Of a stretch of DNA of 40,554 nucleotides, positions 23,018 through 32,109 are shown one piece after another; position 1 is the stretch's first letter; the number at the start of each line of letters is the position of its first letter. The notes under the pieces were generated by a model, which was given only the letters and a program-made list of their open reading frames with translations, was not told the DNA's origin and searched no databases. The stretch lies in the IMG/VR virus record IMGVR_UViG_3300035034_000680, positions 1 through 40,554 of that record; one strand, written 5' to 3'. The position numbers were made by a program, and so were the translations under genes. The stretch comes from a virus.

Positions 23018-23369
23018 AGTATTGCTCCCAATAGTCATCGAGGATTGCTTTCAACATAATTGAAAGTCGAGTTACAACATCAAGATTCACGACAGCAGTT
23101 TGAGTGTCTCCAGCTAGGAGAGCTTCTTCTGCTGCCTCCAATGAAGCCTTATGCTGATCAATTACTGCACTCAGATTTCGCAAATCCGAATCACTAATGA
23201 CGTTGGCCGTATGAAGGGTCAACGCATTCCGAATAACTACCTTACCGATAGTATACTCTTGTGCGATCTGGTCAGCAATTCGTGCATTCTCATTCTCATA
23301 CTGAACTGTCGTGCAGCCGAAACTACTTAGTAGAATCAGAATTAACGGAAGATAGTTCAATCGTTTCAT
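22974..23369 (-). CDS. Small lipoprotein, candidate spanin-type or lysis accessory
   Basis: 131 aa from the ATG at 23369 (AAGGAG 6 bases upstream). A typical lipoprotein signal, MKRLNYLPLILILLSSFGC, with lipobox S-F-G-Cys; Cys would be residue 19. The mature part is helical with IADQIAQEYTIGKVVIRNAL and a long amphipathic region. It starts inside the holin-like gene, as lysis lipoproteins often do. It is longer than a usual Rz1 (40-60 aa) and lacks Pro-richness, so it may be an unimolecular spanin-like protein or an unrelated lipoprotein. A lipoprotein suggests a diderm host, but not strongly. Confidence 0.6.
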   Translation of the reverse strand: MKRLNYLPLILILLSSFGCTTVQYENENARIADQIAQEYTIGKVVIRNALTLHTANVISDSDLRNLSAVIDQHKASLEAAEEALLAGDTQTAVVNLDVVTRLSIMLKAILDDYWEQYYESSSDSATGQISD

Positions 23370-23547
23370 CAACGGCTCCTTGTGCTTTGACGTAAGCTCC
23401 CGAGGTCCATGCAAGTGCAAGGATTGCACCGATATGTGCGGCAGCTTCCGTAATTTGGTCAGAATACTCAGGAACGAGGGCGGCCACAATGACTGCAACC
23501 TGAGTAACAATAGTAATCCACAATTTACGAGACTGGAGTTTTCTCAT
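23323..23547 (-). CDS. Holin-like small membrane protein
   Basis: 74 aa. MRKLQSRKLWITIVTQVAVI and on through VAALV form one hydrophobic segment; after a polar loop, AAHIGAILALAWTSGAYV forms a second. The form S-R-K-(L/F)-W followed by two membrane spans matches many small phage proteins annotated as holins. Its neighbour is a lipoprotein. No endolysin was found in the window, so the lysis call rests on topology and position. Confidence 0.55.
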   Translation of the reverse strand: MRKLQSRKLWITIVTQVAVIVAALVPEYSDQITEAAAHIGAILALAWTSGAYVKAQGAVDETIELSSVNSDSTK

Positions 23548-23577
23548 TTGTTTCCTTTTCTGGAGGTATTTCGATGC

Positions 23578-24315
23578 TCAAAATCTACACTCTAATAACT
23601 CAGCTACCTTTGTAAGAGGTAACGATGTGTCTTGCAACAATTTCTGCCAATGCTTCTTGGTAGACTTGTACAAGTTATCAAACGGTTTACGTGGAAAAGC
23701 GTCGTAAGCAGTTTCCTTTTCAATTAACCGACCTAAGAACACCTCAACACCATGACGCTTCATTAGAAGATTATCCCAATTTGGTAAGGTGAAGATACGA
23801 TCATGTCGGAACCAGAAGAAAGTGCCTGCATAGTGCCAATTATCTAAGCTGGTAAAACTAACCTCAGCTTTGAAACAGCCATATGCAGCATACTGTTGTA
23901 GCTTAGCTTCAACATCCTTCACACTGTGAAGATTGAAGTGGTACATACAACAACGCCAAGTCCTGATGTTATCTAACATCTGGTGACGATTACGATACTT
24001 AGGACTCACGCCCTTTGCATGAGCATAGAAGGTTGCTTCATTTGGGTCTTCTGATTTTAGAAATCCTAAAGAGTGTTTAAAAGCGTGAGTCTCACCGAGA
24101 CTGACACTGTTCTTCACGGTTAGAAACTCAAAGTCACCTTCGCCAAACCTTTGCTTCACTTCTAAGACATCAGCAATCCCTTCACCTTGAGCCACCAAAA
24201 TTATCTTCCTACCATTAAATACTTTCAAGTATTCTTTGAGTACGTCGATGTTGTTCTTCCAGTCATATTCGCTCTCGGCAATAGGGCAGATAAAGTAGAG
24301 TAGGTTTCTAATCAT
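23578..24315 (-). CDS. Glycosyltransferase-like protein
   Basis: 245 aa from the ATG at 24315, coupled by ATGA to the upstream gene. NLLYFICPIAESEYDWKNNI starts like sugar-transferring enzymes, FYAHAKGVSPKYRNR carries the HAKG motif of a glycosyltransferase-like phage and bacterial family, and WHYAGTFFWFRHDRIFTLP matches its later 'aGtFFW' part. No clear D-x-D metal site. Function and acceptor unknown. Together with the zinc-ribbon gene it sits between the tail and lysis genes, a common spot for host-surface or virion-decorating enzymes. The palindrome at 24053 encodes FLKS. Confidence 0.55.
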   Translation of the reverse strand: MIRNLLYFICPIAESEYDWKNNIDVLKEYLKVFNGRKIILVAQGEGIADVLEVKQRFGEGDFEFLTVKNSVSLGETHAFKHSLGFLKSEDPNEATFYAHAKGVSPKYRNRHQMLDNIRTWRCCMYHFNLHSVKDVEAKLQQYAAYGCFKAEVSFTSLDNWHYAGTFFWFRHDRIFTLPNWDNLLMKRHGVEVFLGRLIEKETAYDAFPRKPFDNLYKSTKKHWQKLLQDTSLPLTKVAELLECRF

Positions 24316-25139
24316 ATCTTTTTCCACCCATAACCACGATGCCGCTTCGGATGCTTACAACCCCATTGAGGGAGGTTTTCTTCATACTTAGCGAGATTCA
24401 CGATTTTATTATCATCACTACTCACTGAACAACCACACAATCCACAAAACTTAGTCTTCCCATCGGACTTCACATGTGAACATTCAAAGCAAGTATCAAG
24501 ACGTTCCTGCATTACTTCAAGTGAAACAGTTTTAGCTGTAGCCAAGGCTGTAGCTAGAGTGATCACTTGTTTGGCAGTAGGCCGGTTACGTTTACCTTCG
24601 GCCACTTCAACGTCAGAAGGGTCAGGGAATCTCTTTTTAAGAAATCCCAATATGCCCTTTTGCATCTTAGGAATTTCCAGTAGTTGTTGATTTTCAAAAT
24701 CACTAGCTAACTGAGTGAAGTGTTTGTCTTTAGTTACGAGTACCGGGGTTCTAGGTAGGTCAGACTCAATAGTCGTCATTAACAGGATTTGATTAGCAGG
24801 CCACCTTAAGTATTCTGGAGGTAGATTCTCTGTCGTGAACTTACCTCTATACCAATGGGGTCGCTGTCCTGTAACCCAAATATCTCCCAACTGCGGGAAG
24901 TACGCTACAAGTGAGCGAATTGCATATCGCAAATCCTCAGACTTGTGAGCATTTTCACAGTCTAAAACTAGGTTAATCATGTTCCAACTCTTTCCTTTCG
25001 GACATTCAAAATCGACATCGCAATCAATTCCTTGACGCTTCAAAACACCTAGACGAAAACTTCGACCTTTCTCTAAATCTCTACATGAAATGCAGAAATG
25101 AGGGTGGTCACAATGTGGTAATAACTGTGGCAATTTCAT
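24312..25139 (-). CDS. Unknown protein with zinc-ribbon ends
   Basis: 275 aa. N-terminus has a Cys/His cluster (CDHPHFCISC). The middle, NMINLVLDCENAHKSEDLRY then SLVAYFPQLGDIWVTGQRP, resembles the first part of sugar-phosphate-transferring (Stealth-like) or glycosyl-type enzymes, but I am not certain. The C-terminus has CFECSHV...CGLCGC, a zinc ribbon seen at the end of various phage and glycan proteins. It overlaps the Cys-rich tail gene at its start by one base and the glycosyltransferase-like gene at its end (ATGA). Palindrome at 24689 encodes DFEN. Confidence 0.5.
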   Translation of the reverse strand: MKLPQLLPHCDHPHFCISCRDLEKGRSFRLGVLKRQGIDCDVDFECPKGKSWNMINLVLDCENAHKSEDLRYAIRSLVAYFPQLGDIWVTGQRPHWYRGKFTTENLPPEYLRWPANQILLMTTIESDLPRTPVLVTKDKHFTQLASDFENQQLLEIPKMQKGILGFLKKRFPDPSDVEVAEGKRNRPTAKQVITLATALATAKTVSLEVMQERLDTCFECSHVKSDGKTKFCGLCGCSVSSDDNKIVNLAKYEENLPQWGCKHPKRHRGYGWKKI

Positions 25140-28030
25140 TATGGGTCAACCGTTACTGTAGGTGTACCTGTGCAACCTGAACCAGTGCAGGAAGCTCCAA
25201 AAGAATGCGTACCGCTTACTTTCCCCGTAGTGGGGGAGCAAGCAAAACCAAAAGTCTTTTCAGCCCACCGAGTGTTATCACCACGGGCATCTACAATCAG
25301 GACAACCATCCACTCACCAGCAGCTAACGTCACTTCACACGCTCCTCCACTACCCGTATAGGTATACGCAGTCTTGGCTTGAATAACGTAGAAGTCTAGC
25401 GTATCTGGATCATCAGTGAAAATCCAAATACAATGGTCAGCATTATCACTAAAGCTATTATAACTGTGGTCAATGTTTTGTCCACTACACGTTCCGGTCA
25501 AACCCTCTACGCTTAAAGGTTCGGGATCATTTCCGAAATCACCAAACGGGTTACAGGTAACACAAGGTGGACATGTTGTTGTTTCGGGACAGGTAACGGC
25601 TGCTGTGCCGTCTGTACCAAAGACAAAACCTCCACCTGTTGCATTTTCATCGCCGCAATCATATGTTCCGCCAGAGATTGAGATATTACTAGAAGCAAGA
25701 GTGCTTTCGCAGTCTCCTGAGCCTACAATAATTGTGTCTTCATAGAAGACAACAAGTACCGAACCTGCAATAACCGCGTAAGCAGCCAAGTAGAAAGTCG
25801 TAGCATTCTGCTTTACCAAAGCAATAACTAAATCTTCAACATCCGTTTGGCTAGTACAAGGTCCATCAGCACCACCACTGTCAGCAGTAACTGCATTTTC
25901 ATAAATCTTTTCCCAACTACATGATGAGACTTGACTTAACTCATGACTAGCATTGACTGACGCTCCACTAAAGGTAATACTAATAGAGAAGCTAGAATCA
26001 AGTTGGGTAAGACAACCTGTGCAAAGATTAACATTCTGGATTGTGGCAACATATTCATAAGGTGTTACACCTGCGGAACAGTTGATACAATCCTCATCAC
26101 TAGGGCAGCAGAAGTAATCAACATTAGCTGTTTCGCATTCTTCGCACGAATCAAAGGTGTCATCAATATCTGCACAACCATAGTCAACACCGATTACATC
26201 ACCTTTATAGACCTCATAACAGACACCATTGATTTCCACAATCGTATCGGATTTGTCGCCTACTTCGGCATGTTCATCAAACAAAGCTGCCCACTGGTCG
26301 CCTCGAACATTCTTAAAGACGTTATCAGGGAATGTCCCACCACACAATCGCAAATGATACAGAGGACCACAATCATAAACACCGAACAATCCACAAGCTG
26401 TCTGACCTGCTTGTAGATTCTGTTCGCGTTCTTCGTCTAAAGCCGCAACAACCAAATGCCCTGCGGGAATCTTCTTTCGACCGGGATGCTTGACTGCAAC
26501 ACACTTTCCATCGAGCTTACCGGCACCAACTTTAGTGTTGCAAGGTGCAAACAACCATGCATCTAGGAAACCGCAGTCACATTCATACAGGTGGAAGTAA
26601 CACCATTCTGGTGGTCCGGGCGGTGGAGGATCAGGATCATCGGGCCAATTGGGAGGCCATCCGGGCCATCCGGGAATACCCGGTGGATGCCATCCTGCAC
26701 ACTCGGCACAGTTCTTCATCTTATTGTTGATTTGGAAAATCACTTCCGCAAATCGTGGGATTTCTTGAAGTGCATTTGTTGGGTCAACAAAGACACAATA
26801 TCCCTTATGCTGGAAGTAGGTACGAAAAGCCGGGATAGCAACTTCATGCACCCAAGTTTCTCGCCAACCTGCGGGGTTTTCCTGTGGACAGAGCCGAACA
26901 GGGATACCACGAAAACCATCACAATTTGGGTAAATCTGCCCATCACAGATACAAGAACTACAACTCAGAAATTCGCATCGTGGGGCTACGATATTTGCAT
27001 CTTGCGGAATCCTAGAGTTAGCACCTTGGAGGTTGATGCTAAAGCAGTATCCGTTAATTCGCATATACACAATAGTCAGATAGGAATACAACTCTAAGAG
27101 TGCATCAATATCTTCCTGTCTAGCCCAATACTCAATTTCATTACCGTCAGCATCTACTGGAATTGGCACATCACTACATAACGTCCACTGTACCCCACGA
27201 TTACATTCAATACATGGGATATCTTCGGTAGGGAGATATAGGATTGCTTCCTCTGGAATAACCTCACTAGGAGCGTTATTAACTGTATAGCACCAAGGAC
27301 CATATTTGAACCCTGTACCCGTTTCGGGGAGGTCTACAGTACGAATCCAGATTTCCAAAAGCTCATCTGCACCTTCAAAACCTTGATCGGCAGAACATAA
27401 GGTAGCTTGAACACCATGAGTACATTCCTCACAGGTGTCATATTGGGCACCCCAACCTACCCACCACGCATTAGCCGGGTCTTCAACTGGATCATCAGCA
27501 GGAACCTGAACACAGATTCCACCGATATCAATGATGGTTGCGGCACCGGGATTGATGTCTGTGGGGATATAGAGATTTGCAGTATCCCAACCACGTGCAT
27601 TAGCTCTCGCTAGGTGATCAGGACAAACTGTAACCTTCACCCCTTTGGGTGTGATACCATCCCACGGCCATCCTCCCGGACCACCGCCTCCACCGCCTCC
27701 ACCGCCTCCACCACCGCCCGGTCCGCCTCCCGGCAGACCACCATCGCCATCGTCATCATCTGTGGTTTCACAATCACCACAACTCGTCCAAGGAAATGGC
27801 CCACGATACGCATAGGTATTTTGAGGAAGACAAACTTTGTTATCATTAGGGTCAATTGACCAACAATTTAACTTGGCATCCTCAGGTTCACTATCAAAAG
27901 CAAACCACGATTTCTGATTTGGCAAATCATCTTCATGGACAAAGACACGAAGGTCCGAATCGTTAGCAGGACATTTAACTGCTTCGACCCAAACTTTACA
28001 CTCATTGCCGTAGCAAAATTTATAAGTCAT
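25139..28030 (-). CDS. Large Cys-rich repeat protein, putative tail or surface protein
   Basis: 963 aa from the ATG at 28030, which overlaps the tail hub-like stop. About seven modules of 70-90 residues follow one pattern: GV-x-x-TLC near the start, a strand-rich middle with 'gyCy-V' in it, IP-x-A, then a C-x-x-C close (CEEC, CIEC, CSSC, CAEC, CEEC). Between modules 1 and 2 is a Gly/Pro linker of more than 20 residues. The C-terminal 300 residues are also Cys-containing (CCPSDEDC, TTCPPC, TCNP) and end in an apparent beta domain (TGKVSGTHSFGAS). It lies directly after the hub-like gene, where receptor-binding or tail-tip proteins sit. So many cysteines suggest disulfides or bound metal. No known family was recognised. 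Confidence 0.65.
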   Translation of the reverse strand: MTYKFCYGNECKVWVEAVKCPANDSDLRVFVHEDDLPNQKSWFAFDSEPEDAKLNCWSIDPNDNKVCLPQNTYAYRGPFPWTSCGDCETTDDDDGDGGLPGGGPGGGGGGGGGGGGGPGGWPWDGITPKGVKVTVCPDHLARANARGWDTANLYIPTDINPGAATIIDIGGICVQVPADDPVEDPANAWWVGWGAQYDTCEECTHGVQATLCSADQGFEGADELLEIWIRTVDLPETGTGFKYGPWCYTVNNAPSEVIPEEAILYLPTEDIPCIECNRGVQWTLCSDVPIPVDADGNEIEYWARQEDIDALLELYSYLTIVYMRINGYCFSINLQGANSRIPQDANIVAPRCEFLSCSSCICDGQIYPNCDGFRGIPVRLCPQENPAGWRETWVHEVAIPAFRTYFQHKGYCVFVDPTNALQEIPRFAEVIFQINNKMKNCAECAGWHPPGIPGWPGWPPNWPDDPDPPPPGPPEWCYFHLYECDCGFLDAWLFAPCNTKVGAGKLDGKCVAVKHPGRKKIPAGHLVVAALDEEREQNLQAGQTACGLFGVYDCGPLYHLRLCGGTFPDNVFKNVRGDQWAALFDEHAEVGDKSDTIVEINGVCYEVYKGDVIGVDYGCADIDDTFDSCEECETANVDYFCCPSDEDCINCSAGVTPYEYVATIQNVNLCTGCLTQLDSSFSISITFSGASVNASHELSQVSSCSWEKIYENAVTADSGGADGPCTSQTDVEDLVIALVKQNATTFYLAAYAVIAGSVLVVFYEDTIIVGSGDCESTLASSNISISGGTYDCGDENATGGGFVFGTDGTAAVTCPETTTCPPCVTCNPFGDFGNDPEPLSVEGLTGTCSGQNIDHSYNSFSDNADHCIWIFTDDPDTLDFYVIQAKTAYTYTGSGGACEVTLAAGEWMVVLIVDARGDNTRWAEKTFGFACSPTTGKVSGTHSFGASCTGSGCTGTPTVTVDP

Positions 28031-31000
28031 CGCAATTACCATCCGGCTGGTTGGGGTCTTCAAAGACGTATTCGACTTCACCAGTCTCACATGAATAGAC
28101 AGGTGTAATTTCCACAACAGCACCTGACCCTAGCGGAACCAACTCGACACCTGCGGGCAGGTTATCGACGTTGATACCACAACCTTGGATACCGGTTGCT
28201 GTGTTGTTAGCTTCAATTTTATTGTAAACCGTTCCAGTAACGCCACCCTCGACAGTAGTATACTTGCCTAAGGTTGTGTATTTTACTTGCTGGAAAGGGT
28301 AAGCCCAACGATTATCTGCAATCGTAGAAGCAGTACCTAACAAACCATCAAACTTTGGAGTAACGTCTGATGTATGGAAATACCAAAAACCATCCTCATT
28401 CTCTAAGGTAGTAGCCCATTCAAGTTCTACAATAGTGTAGTTCTTAACTCGGCCTACAGGTGTTCCAATCGACATTTCGTTGAAACAGCGTGCTTGAACA
28501 TAGTAATACTCAGATTCATCAGCAGGAGATTCTGAACCCACATAGTGATTTTCAAAATTACTCTCAACAGGGTCTTCACCCTCTGCTTGAGTGATACCAA
28601 CATCATACGGCTGTGTGAAGTTGATAATTCTAACGCGATACTCATTCGAGGTTGGTGCATCACCATTTTCCAAATCCACCACACCGAAAATCTTCGGTAG
28701 TTTGGCTTTCCGAATATAGTGAACACCATCTTGACCACCTTTGACTTCAACCCAATCACCAATACGAACATCATCGTGTGCGTTTACGTCGTGAGCAGTT
28801 GCTCGTCGTGTAAACTCATTGAAAGGGCCAAACGGGTAATACTCGATGGTCAGCATCGAACCAACCTTATCAACTACCTTACCAAAGATAGTTGCCGTAT
28901 CTTCCAATTTCCTCATTTCGCGAATCAGTTCTTCGATAGTCAAACCGAAGTTGTTCTTCACTAATGAGTAGTTCTTAATCTCTGATTCATTTGCAGGGTT
29001 TGTAGGTGCTGAGCCACCACCTGCGAACCAGAATCGACTATCGTTGGTTGTTTCACCAGCAGCTACACTGGTGAGGATCGTGAAGCTAGCTTTCTGATTT
29101 GTGAAATCATAGTTATACCCAATAACCACACCCTTATCTGCATACAGATTTGGGAAATCAGTGAAGTTCAATCGGACAATATCATAGATTTCCAAATTCA
29201 TGGAAGCGGGTGTTGCAGATAGCTCTACAATCTTCCATGAGATACCAGAACGATATGTCCAAAACTCCAACGCATCATTAGCTAGACGCTCTACATTATA
29301 CGCAAACATTTCTCGATTTTGCAGAAGATAACCAAACTTATTTTGATTAACTGAGAACGATGTGAACCGATCTTCTTCTGCATAATGCTTACGCCACTTA
29401 CCTTCATTCCTAGTGATCAACCTGTCCAAACCAACTTGGGTCAGTTTGATACTCTGGAAATCTGTATTATTTTCTGTGAACGTAAAGTTAGGTGAGCCAT
29501 CTAGTGAGACGTTCACCATTCGGATCGTGCCTGAATCACTAACTAAGGCAGATCGAGCCTGCCAAGCAATTTGTCGAGCTAACTCAAACGCATCGGCCAC
29601 GCCTAGATATGCGAAATCAGTAGGGTTATTGCTTAGAGAATTAGCGACAGCATTAAAGGATTGCGTCGTGTAGTTAGTAAAGTTATCCAAGATATATTTA
29701 CAAATATCTGCTGGATTACCATCAGGAACTACACTAGACTTCAACGTCACAAAAACAGTTGAAGCATCCCACCCTTGATCCTTATAAGTATCTAAGGGTT
29801 GGCTAAACTCAATCGTTGTGACTTGTCGTGTTGAACCATCCACAAGATTAGCGGTTCTACTCAAGTCGATTTCGTAGTAGGTACTTGGGACTGCAACGAG
29901 TTCTTCTTTCTCACCAATGAGGCGTCGAGCATAGACACCAGTAACTTCATTAGAAGCAAAGAAGTTGGCGATATAGATATCACCCTCCTCTGGCTCCCAT
30001 TCAACTACCGAAGCACCTTCTGCTGCTGACCAAAATGCACTCTTGACATACTTGATCAATTCCAACTGGTCAGCAATACCTGAAAATCGAGACTCACCCG
30101 GTTCTGCCGGAGCGTGAATCGCTTCAAGTTTCTCTCGCATTTCTGACAACCACTCTTGGTAGTCTACGAGTAAACCAGTGACCGACGCTCCGTATACGAA
30201 GTTAATGGTCGTTCCTGATTTTGCTAATCCATAAATGTTGGCAGAAACAGCATCTTCATTGGGCCGTAGATACGGTTGAGAACCCGGTGTTCGATTAGTA
30301 AAGAAGGGGTACTTAAACCAACACTTCAAACCTTCCTGTCGAACACAGATGTTTTCATACCATTCATTTGTCTCAATGGTTCGTGTACGTTTGTTCTCAT
30401 CATCCCAAACGTAGGTACGTTTAGTGTAATTGATGTAGATGTAGTTACCCACAAGATTCTTGTCAGTGTCCGTAGGTGTGAGCCACAACACTTTAGGGTT
30501 GCTATAATCTACATCGGCCAAAGGACGATTGCCACAGGCAAGGTCTTCGTATTTCGCAGCATTGCTTTTGAAAATCTTTAATGCCCAACCGGCATCTTCG
30601 ATTTCTCCAGCTTTCTCCACTCGAAAAATCACACCGTCAACACTAACTTTGAACTCCTCGGGTTCTTCATCAGTACCGGGGAACTTAAGATAGTCTTGCT
30701 CCGGGACAAAGAGATACTGTTGATAACGAACCGCAGTAGCTCCATCTTCAATAGGAGCACCAACAATTGCTTCAAGTTCTGCCTCATTGATATCAAGGAA
30801 GTCGTCTCGTAGTGGATATTCTTCACCACTATCATAGTATCCGCTGTTGAAAATATTCCAACCCAAGTTAATGGGTCGAGATAGTTTTCCACGTGGAGTA
30901 GATTGTGAGAAAATAGCTGGTACGTGTTGCGGATTTCCGAAAACAACCGGCCATGCTTTACCCACAACAACTTCATTGTTTGGGGTGTAGACGTTCTCAT

Positions 31001-31394
31001 CAACAATGTAACCAAGCTCTTGGCTCTCAATGAACGAAACAATATCAAATTCAAGAGTTTGGGATTGGTCTACCCAAACAGCATCACGAACTTGACCTCG
31101 GAAAACCTCTTGATCGTCAAGATAGACGATAGCTAATGAGCCTTCGGCTTCTGAGGCGGTGATTACTTGCTGTAGAGATTGGTCAATATCAAACAGTGTG
31201 ACAGATGCGTCACTAAGGTTTGCACTACCATCGGAATTTACAGTAGACTGCAAACCACCAAAGCTCTCAATTTGAGCCTTGTATTGATTCTCTTCTCTGG
31301 TCCCGTAATAGGACCACGCATAATTGCCCCATTGAATAGCAATCTTAACTTGCAATTCAACAGGGTTATTATTCAGTCCTGTTAGACTTCTCAT
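28020..31394 (-). CDS. Tail hub/tip-like virion protein
   Basis: 1124 aa, the second-largest tail protein. Beginning MRSLTGLNNNPVELQVKIAI, it contains SDASVTLFDIDQSLQQV and FRGQVRDAVWVDQSQTLEFD, beta-rich, and then VGKAWPVVFGNPQHVPAIF, a motif I associate with tail-tip or baseplate hub proteins of siphophages. The C-terminal half includes a zone with EEDRFTSFSVNQNKFGYLL and an OB-like part (DDVRIGDWVEVKGG). It lies downstream of the tape measure with two small tail proteins between, as tail-tip proteins do. The exact counterpart in model phages cannot be named. Palindromes at 29096 (DFTN) and 29147 (DFPN). Confidence 0.7.
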   Translation of the reverse strand: MRSLTGLNNNPVELQVKIAIQWGNYAWSYYGTREENQYKAQIESFGGLQSTVNSDGSANLSDASVTLFDIDQSLQQVITASEAEGSLAIVYLDDQEVFRGQVRDAVWVDQSQTLEFDIVSFIESQELGYIVDENVYTPNNEVVVGKAWPVVFGNPQHVPAIFSQSTPRGKLSRPINLGWNIFNSGYYDSGEEYPLRDDFLDINEAELEAIVGAPIEDGATAVRYQQYLFVPEQDYLKFPGTDEEPEEFKVSVDGVIFRVEKAGEIEDAGWALKIFKSNAAKYEDLACGNRPLADVDYSNPKVLWLTPTDTDKNLVGNYIYINYTKRTYVWDDENKRTRTIETNEWYENICVRQEGLKCWFKYPFFTNRTPGSQPYLRPNEDAVSANIYGLAKSGTTINFVYGASVTGLLVDYQEWLSEMREKLEAIHAPAEPGESRFSGIADQLELIKYVKSAFWSAAEGASVVEWEPEEGDIYIANFFASNEVTGVYARRLIGEKEELVAVPSTYYEIDLSRTANLVDGSTRQVTTIEFSQPLDTYKDQGWDASTVFVTLKSSVVPDGNPADICKYILDNFTNYTTQSFNAVANSLSNNPTDFAYLGVADAFELARQIAWQARSALVSDSGTIRMVNVSLDGSPNFTFTENNTDFQSIKLTQVGLDRLITRNEGKWRKHYAEEDRFTSFSVNQNKFGYLLQNREMFAYNVERLANDALEFWTYRSGISWKIVELSATPASMNLEIYDIVRLNFTDFPNLYADKGVVIGYNYDFTNQKASFTILTSVAAGETTNDSRFWFAGGGSAPTNPANESEIKNYSLVKNNFGLTIEELIREMRKLEDTATIFGKVVDKVGSMLTIEYYPFGPFNEFTRRATAHDVNAHDDVRIGDWVEVKGGQDGVHYIRKAKLPKIFGVVDLENGDAPTSNEYRVRIINFTQPYDVGITQAEGEDPVESNFENHYVGSESPADESEYYYVQARCFNEMSIGTPVGRVKNYTIVELEWATTLENEDGFWYFHTSDVTPKFDGLLGTASTIADNRWAYPFQQVKYTTLGKYTTVEGGVTGTVYNKIEANNTATGIQGCGINVDNLPAGVELVPLGSGAVVEITPVYSCETGEVEYVFEDPNQPDGNCDDL

Positions 31395-31756
31395 ACCGGG
31401 GCTCCAGCGTCAGTGTCGATCCAAAGTTTGATTTCGCAAATCCGTCTGTTTTTATCCTGAATGGTGATCTTGTGAGGATCATCCATAAATCGAACATAGG
31501 CAGTAGTGCCGTTATATTGTGTTAATTTGATTACTTTCCCAACAGCTTGACGTAAGAACGTTCGCAGTTGGACCATTGTATCATCACTAAGCATTTCGAT
31601 ATAGTGTCGTTCGTAGATATTACATTTACGACCTTTACGAACCTGTAATCTTCCATTCATCAATCTATTGAACTTAGTAGGGAGTTGTAGCACTTCAATC
31701 GGAAGCCTAGGCGACCGTAGTTGAATAGCTAACCCTTGATGTTCTAGTACGATCAT
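31391..31756 (-). CDS. Small tail protein
   Basis: 121 aa, MIVLEHQGLAIQLRSPRLPI with a likely Ig/beta-sandwich body and TMVQLRTFLRQAVGKVIKLT, a form resembling small distal-tail or minor tail proteins. ATGA overlaps at both ends couple it to its neighbours. Palindrome at 31430 encodes ICEI near its C-terminus. No precise family named. Confidence 0.55.
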   Translation of the reverse strand: MIVLEHQGLAIQLRSPRLPIEVLQLPTKFNRLMNGRLQVRKGRKCNIYERHYIEMLSDDTMVQLRTFLRQAVGKVIKLTQYNGTTAYVRFMDDPHKITIQDKNRRICEIKLWIDTDAGAPV

Positions 31757-32109
31757 ACTAAGTCTCCATCAAACTCAAAGGTCAGAGCATACAAACCACT
31801 ATTTTCACACTCCTCAGTATCTTTGTGCGTTTGAGTAATCTCCACTTCTTGGGAGATTACCCAACCACGCCATCGGCGATCTAGCTCATCAATAAAGTCA
31901 ACTCTTTCCCCGAGATTTTCACAGAGAAAAGTCTTGAGGTCTTCTTTCTGTGTATATGATAAGCCTTCAAATTTCCAAACAAAGATATCATTGATCGGCC
32001 ACCAATCAGGCCGAGCCTGTCGCAAATCACCATCGGGCAAGGTACGGGTGATAGTGTGCGTGACAATATCATGGGTAGTACCATATGCAGGCCGTTTGAA
32101 TGTTACCAT
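31753..32109 (-). CDS. Small tail protein paired with the preceding one
   Basis: 118 aa, with WPINDIFVWKFEGLSYTQKE, DLKTFLCENLGERVDFIDEL and RRWRGWVISQE. The pattern 'L...dl..FL..n.G..v.fiD...r.W.G.I' is common to small phage minor tail proteins that measure and cap tail segments. It is similar in build to its downstream neighbour (31391-31756), so they may be related by duplication (inference). Coupled by TAATG and ATGA overlaps. Confidence 0.55.
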   Translation of the reverse strand: MVTFKRPAYGTTHDIVTHTITRTLPDGDLRQARPDWWPINDIFVWKFEGLSYTQKEDLKTFLCENLGERVDFIDELDRRWRGWVISQEVEITQTHKDTEECENSGLYALTFEFDGDLV

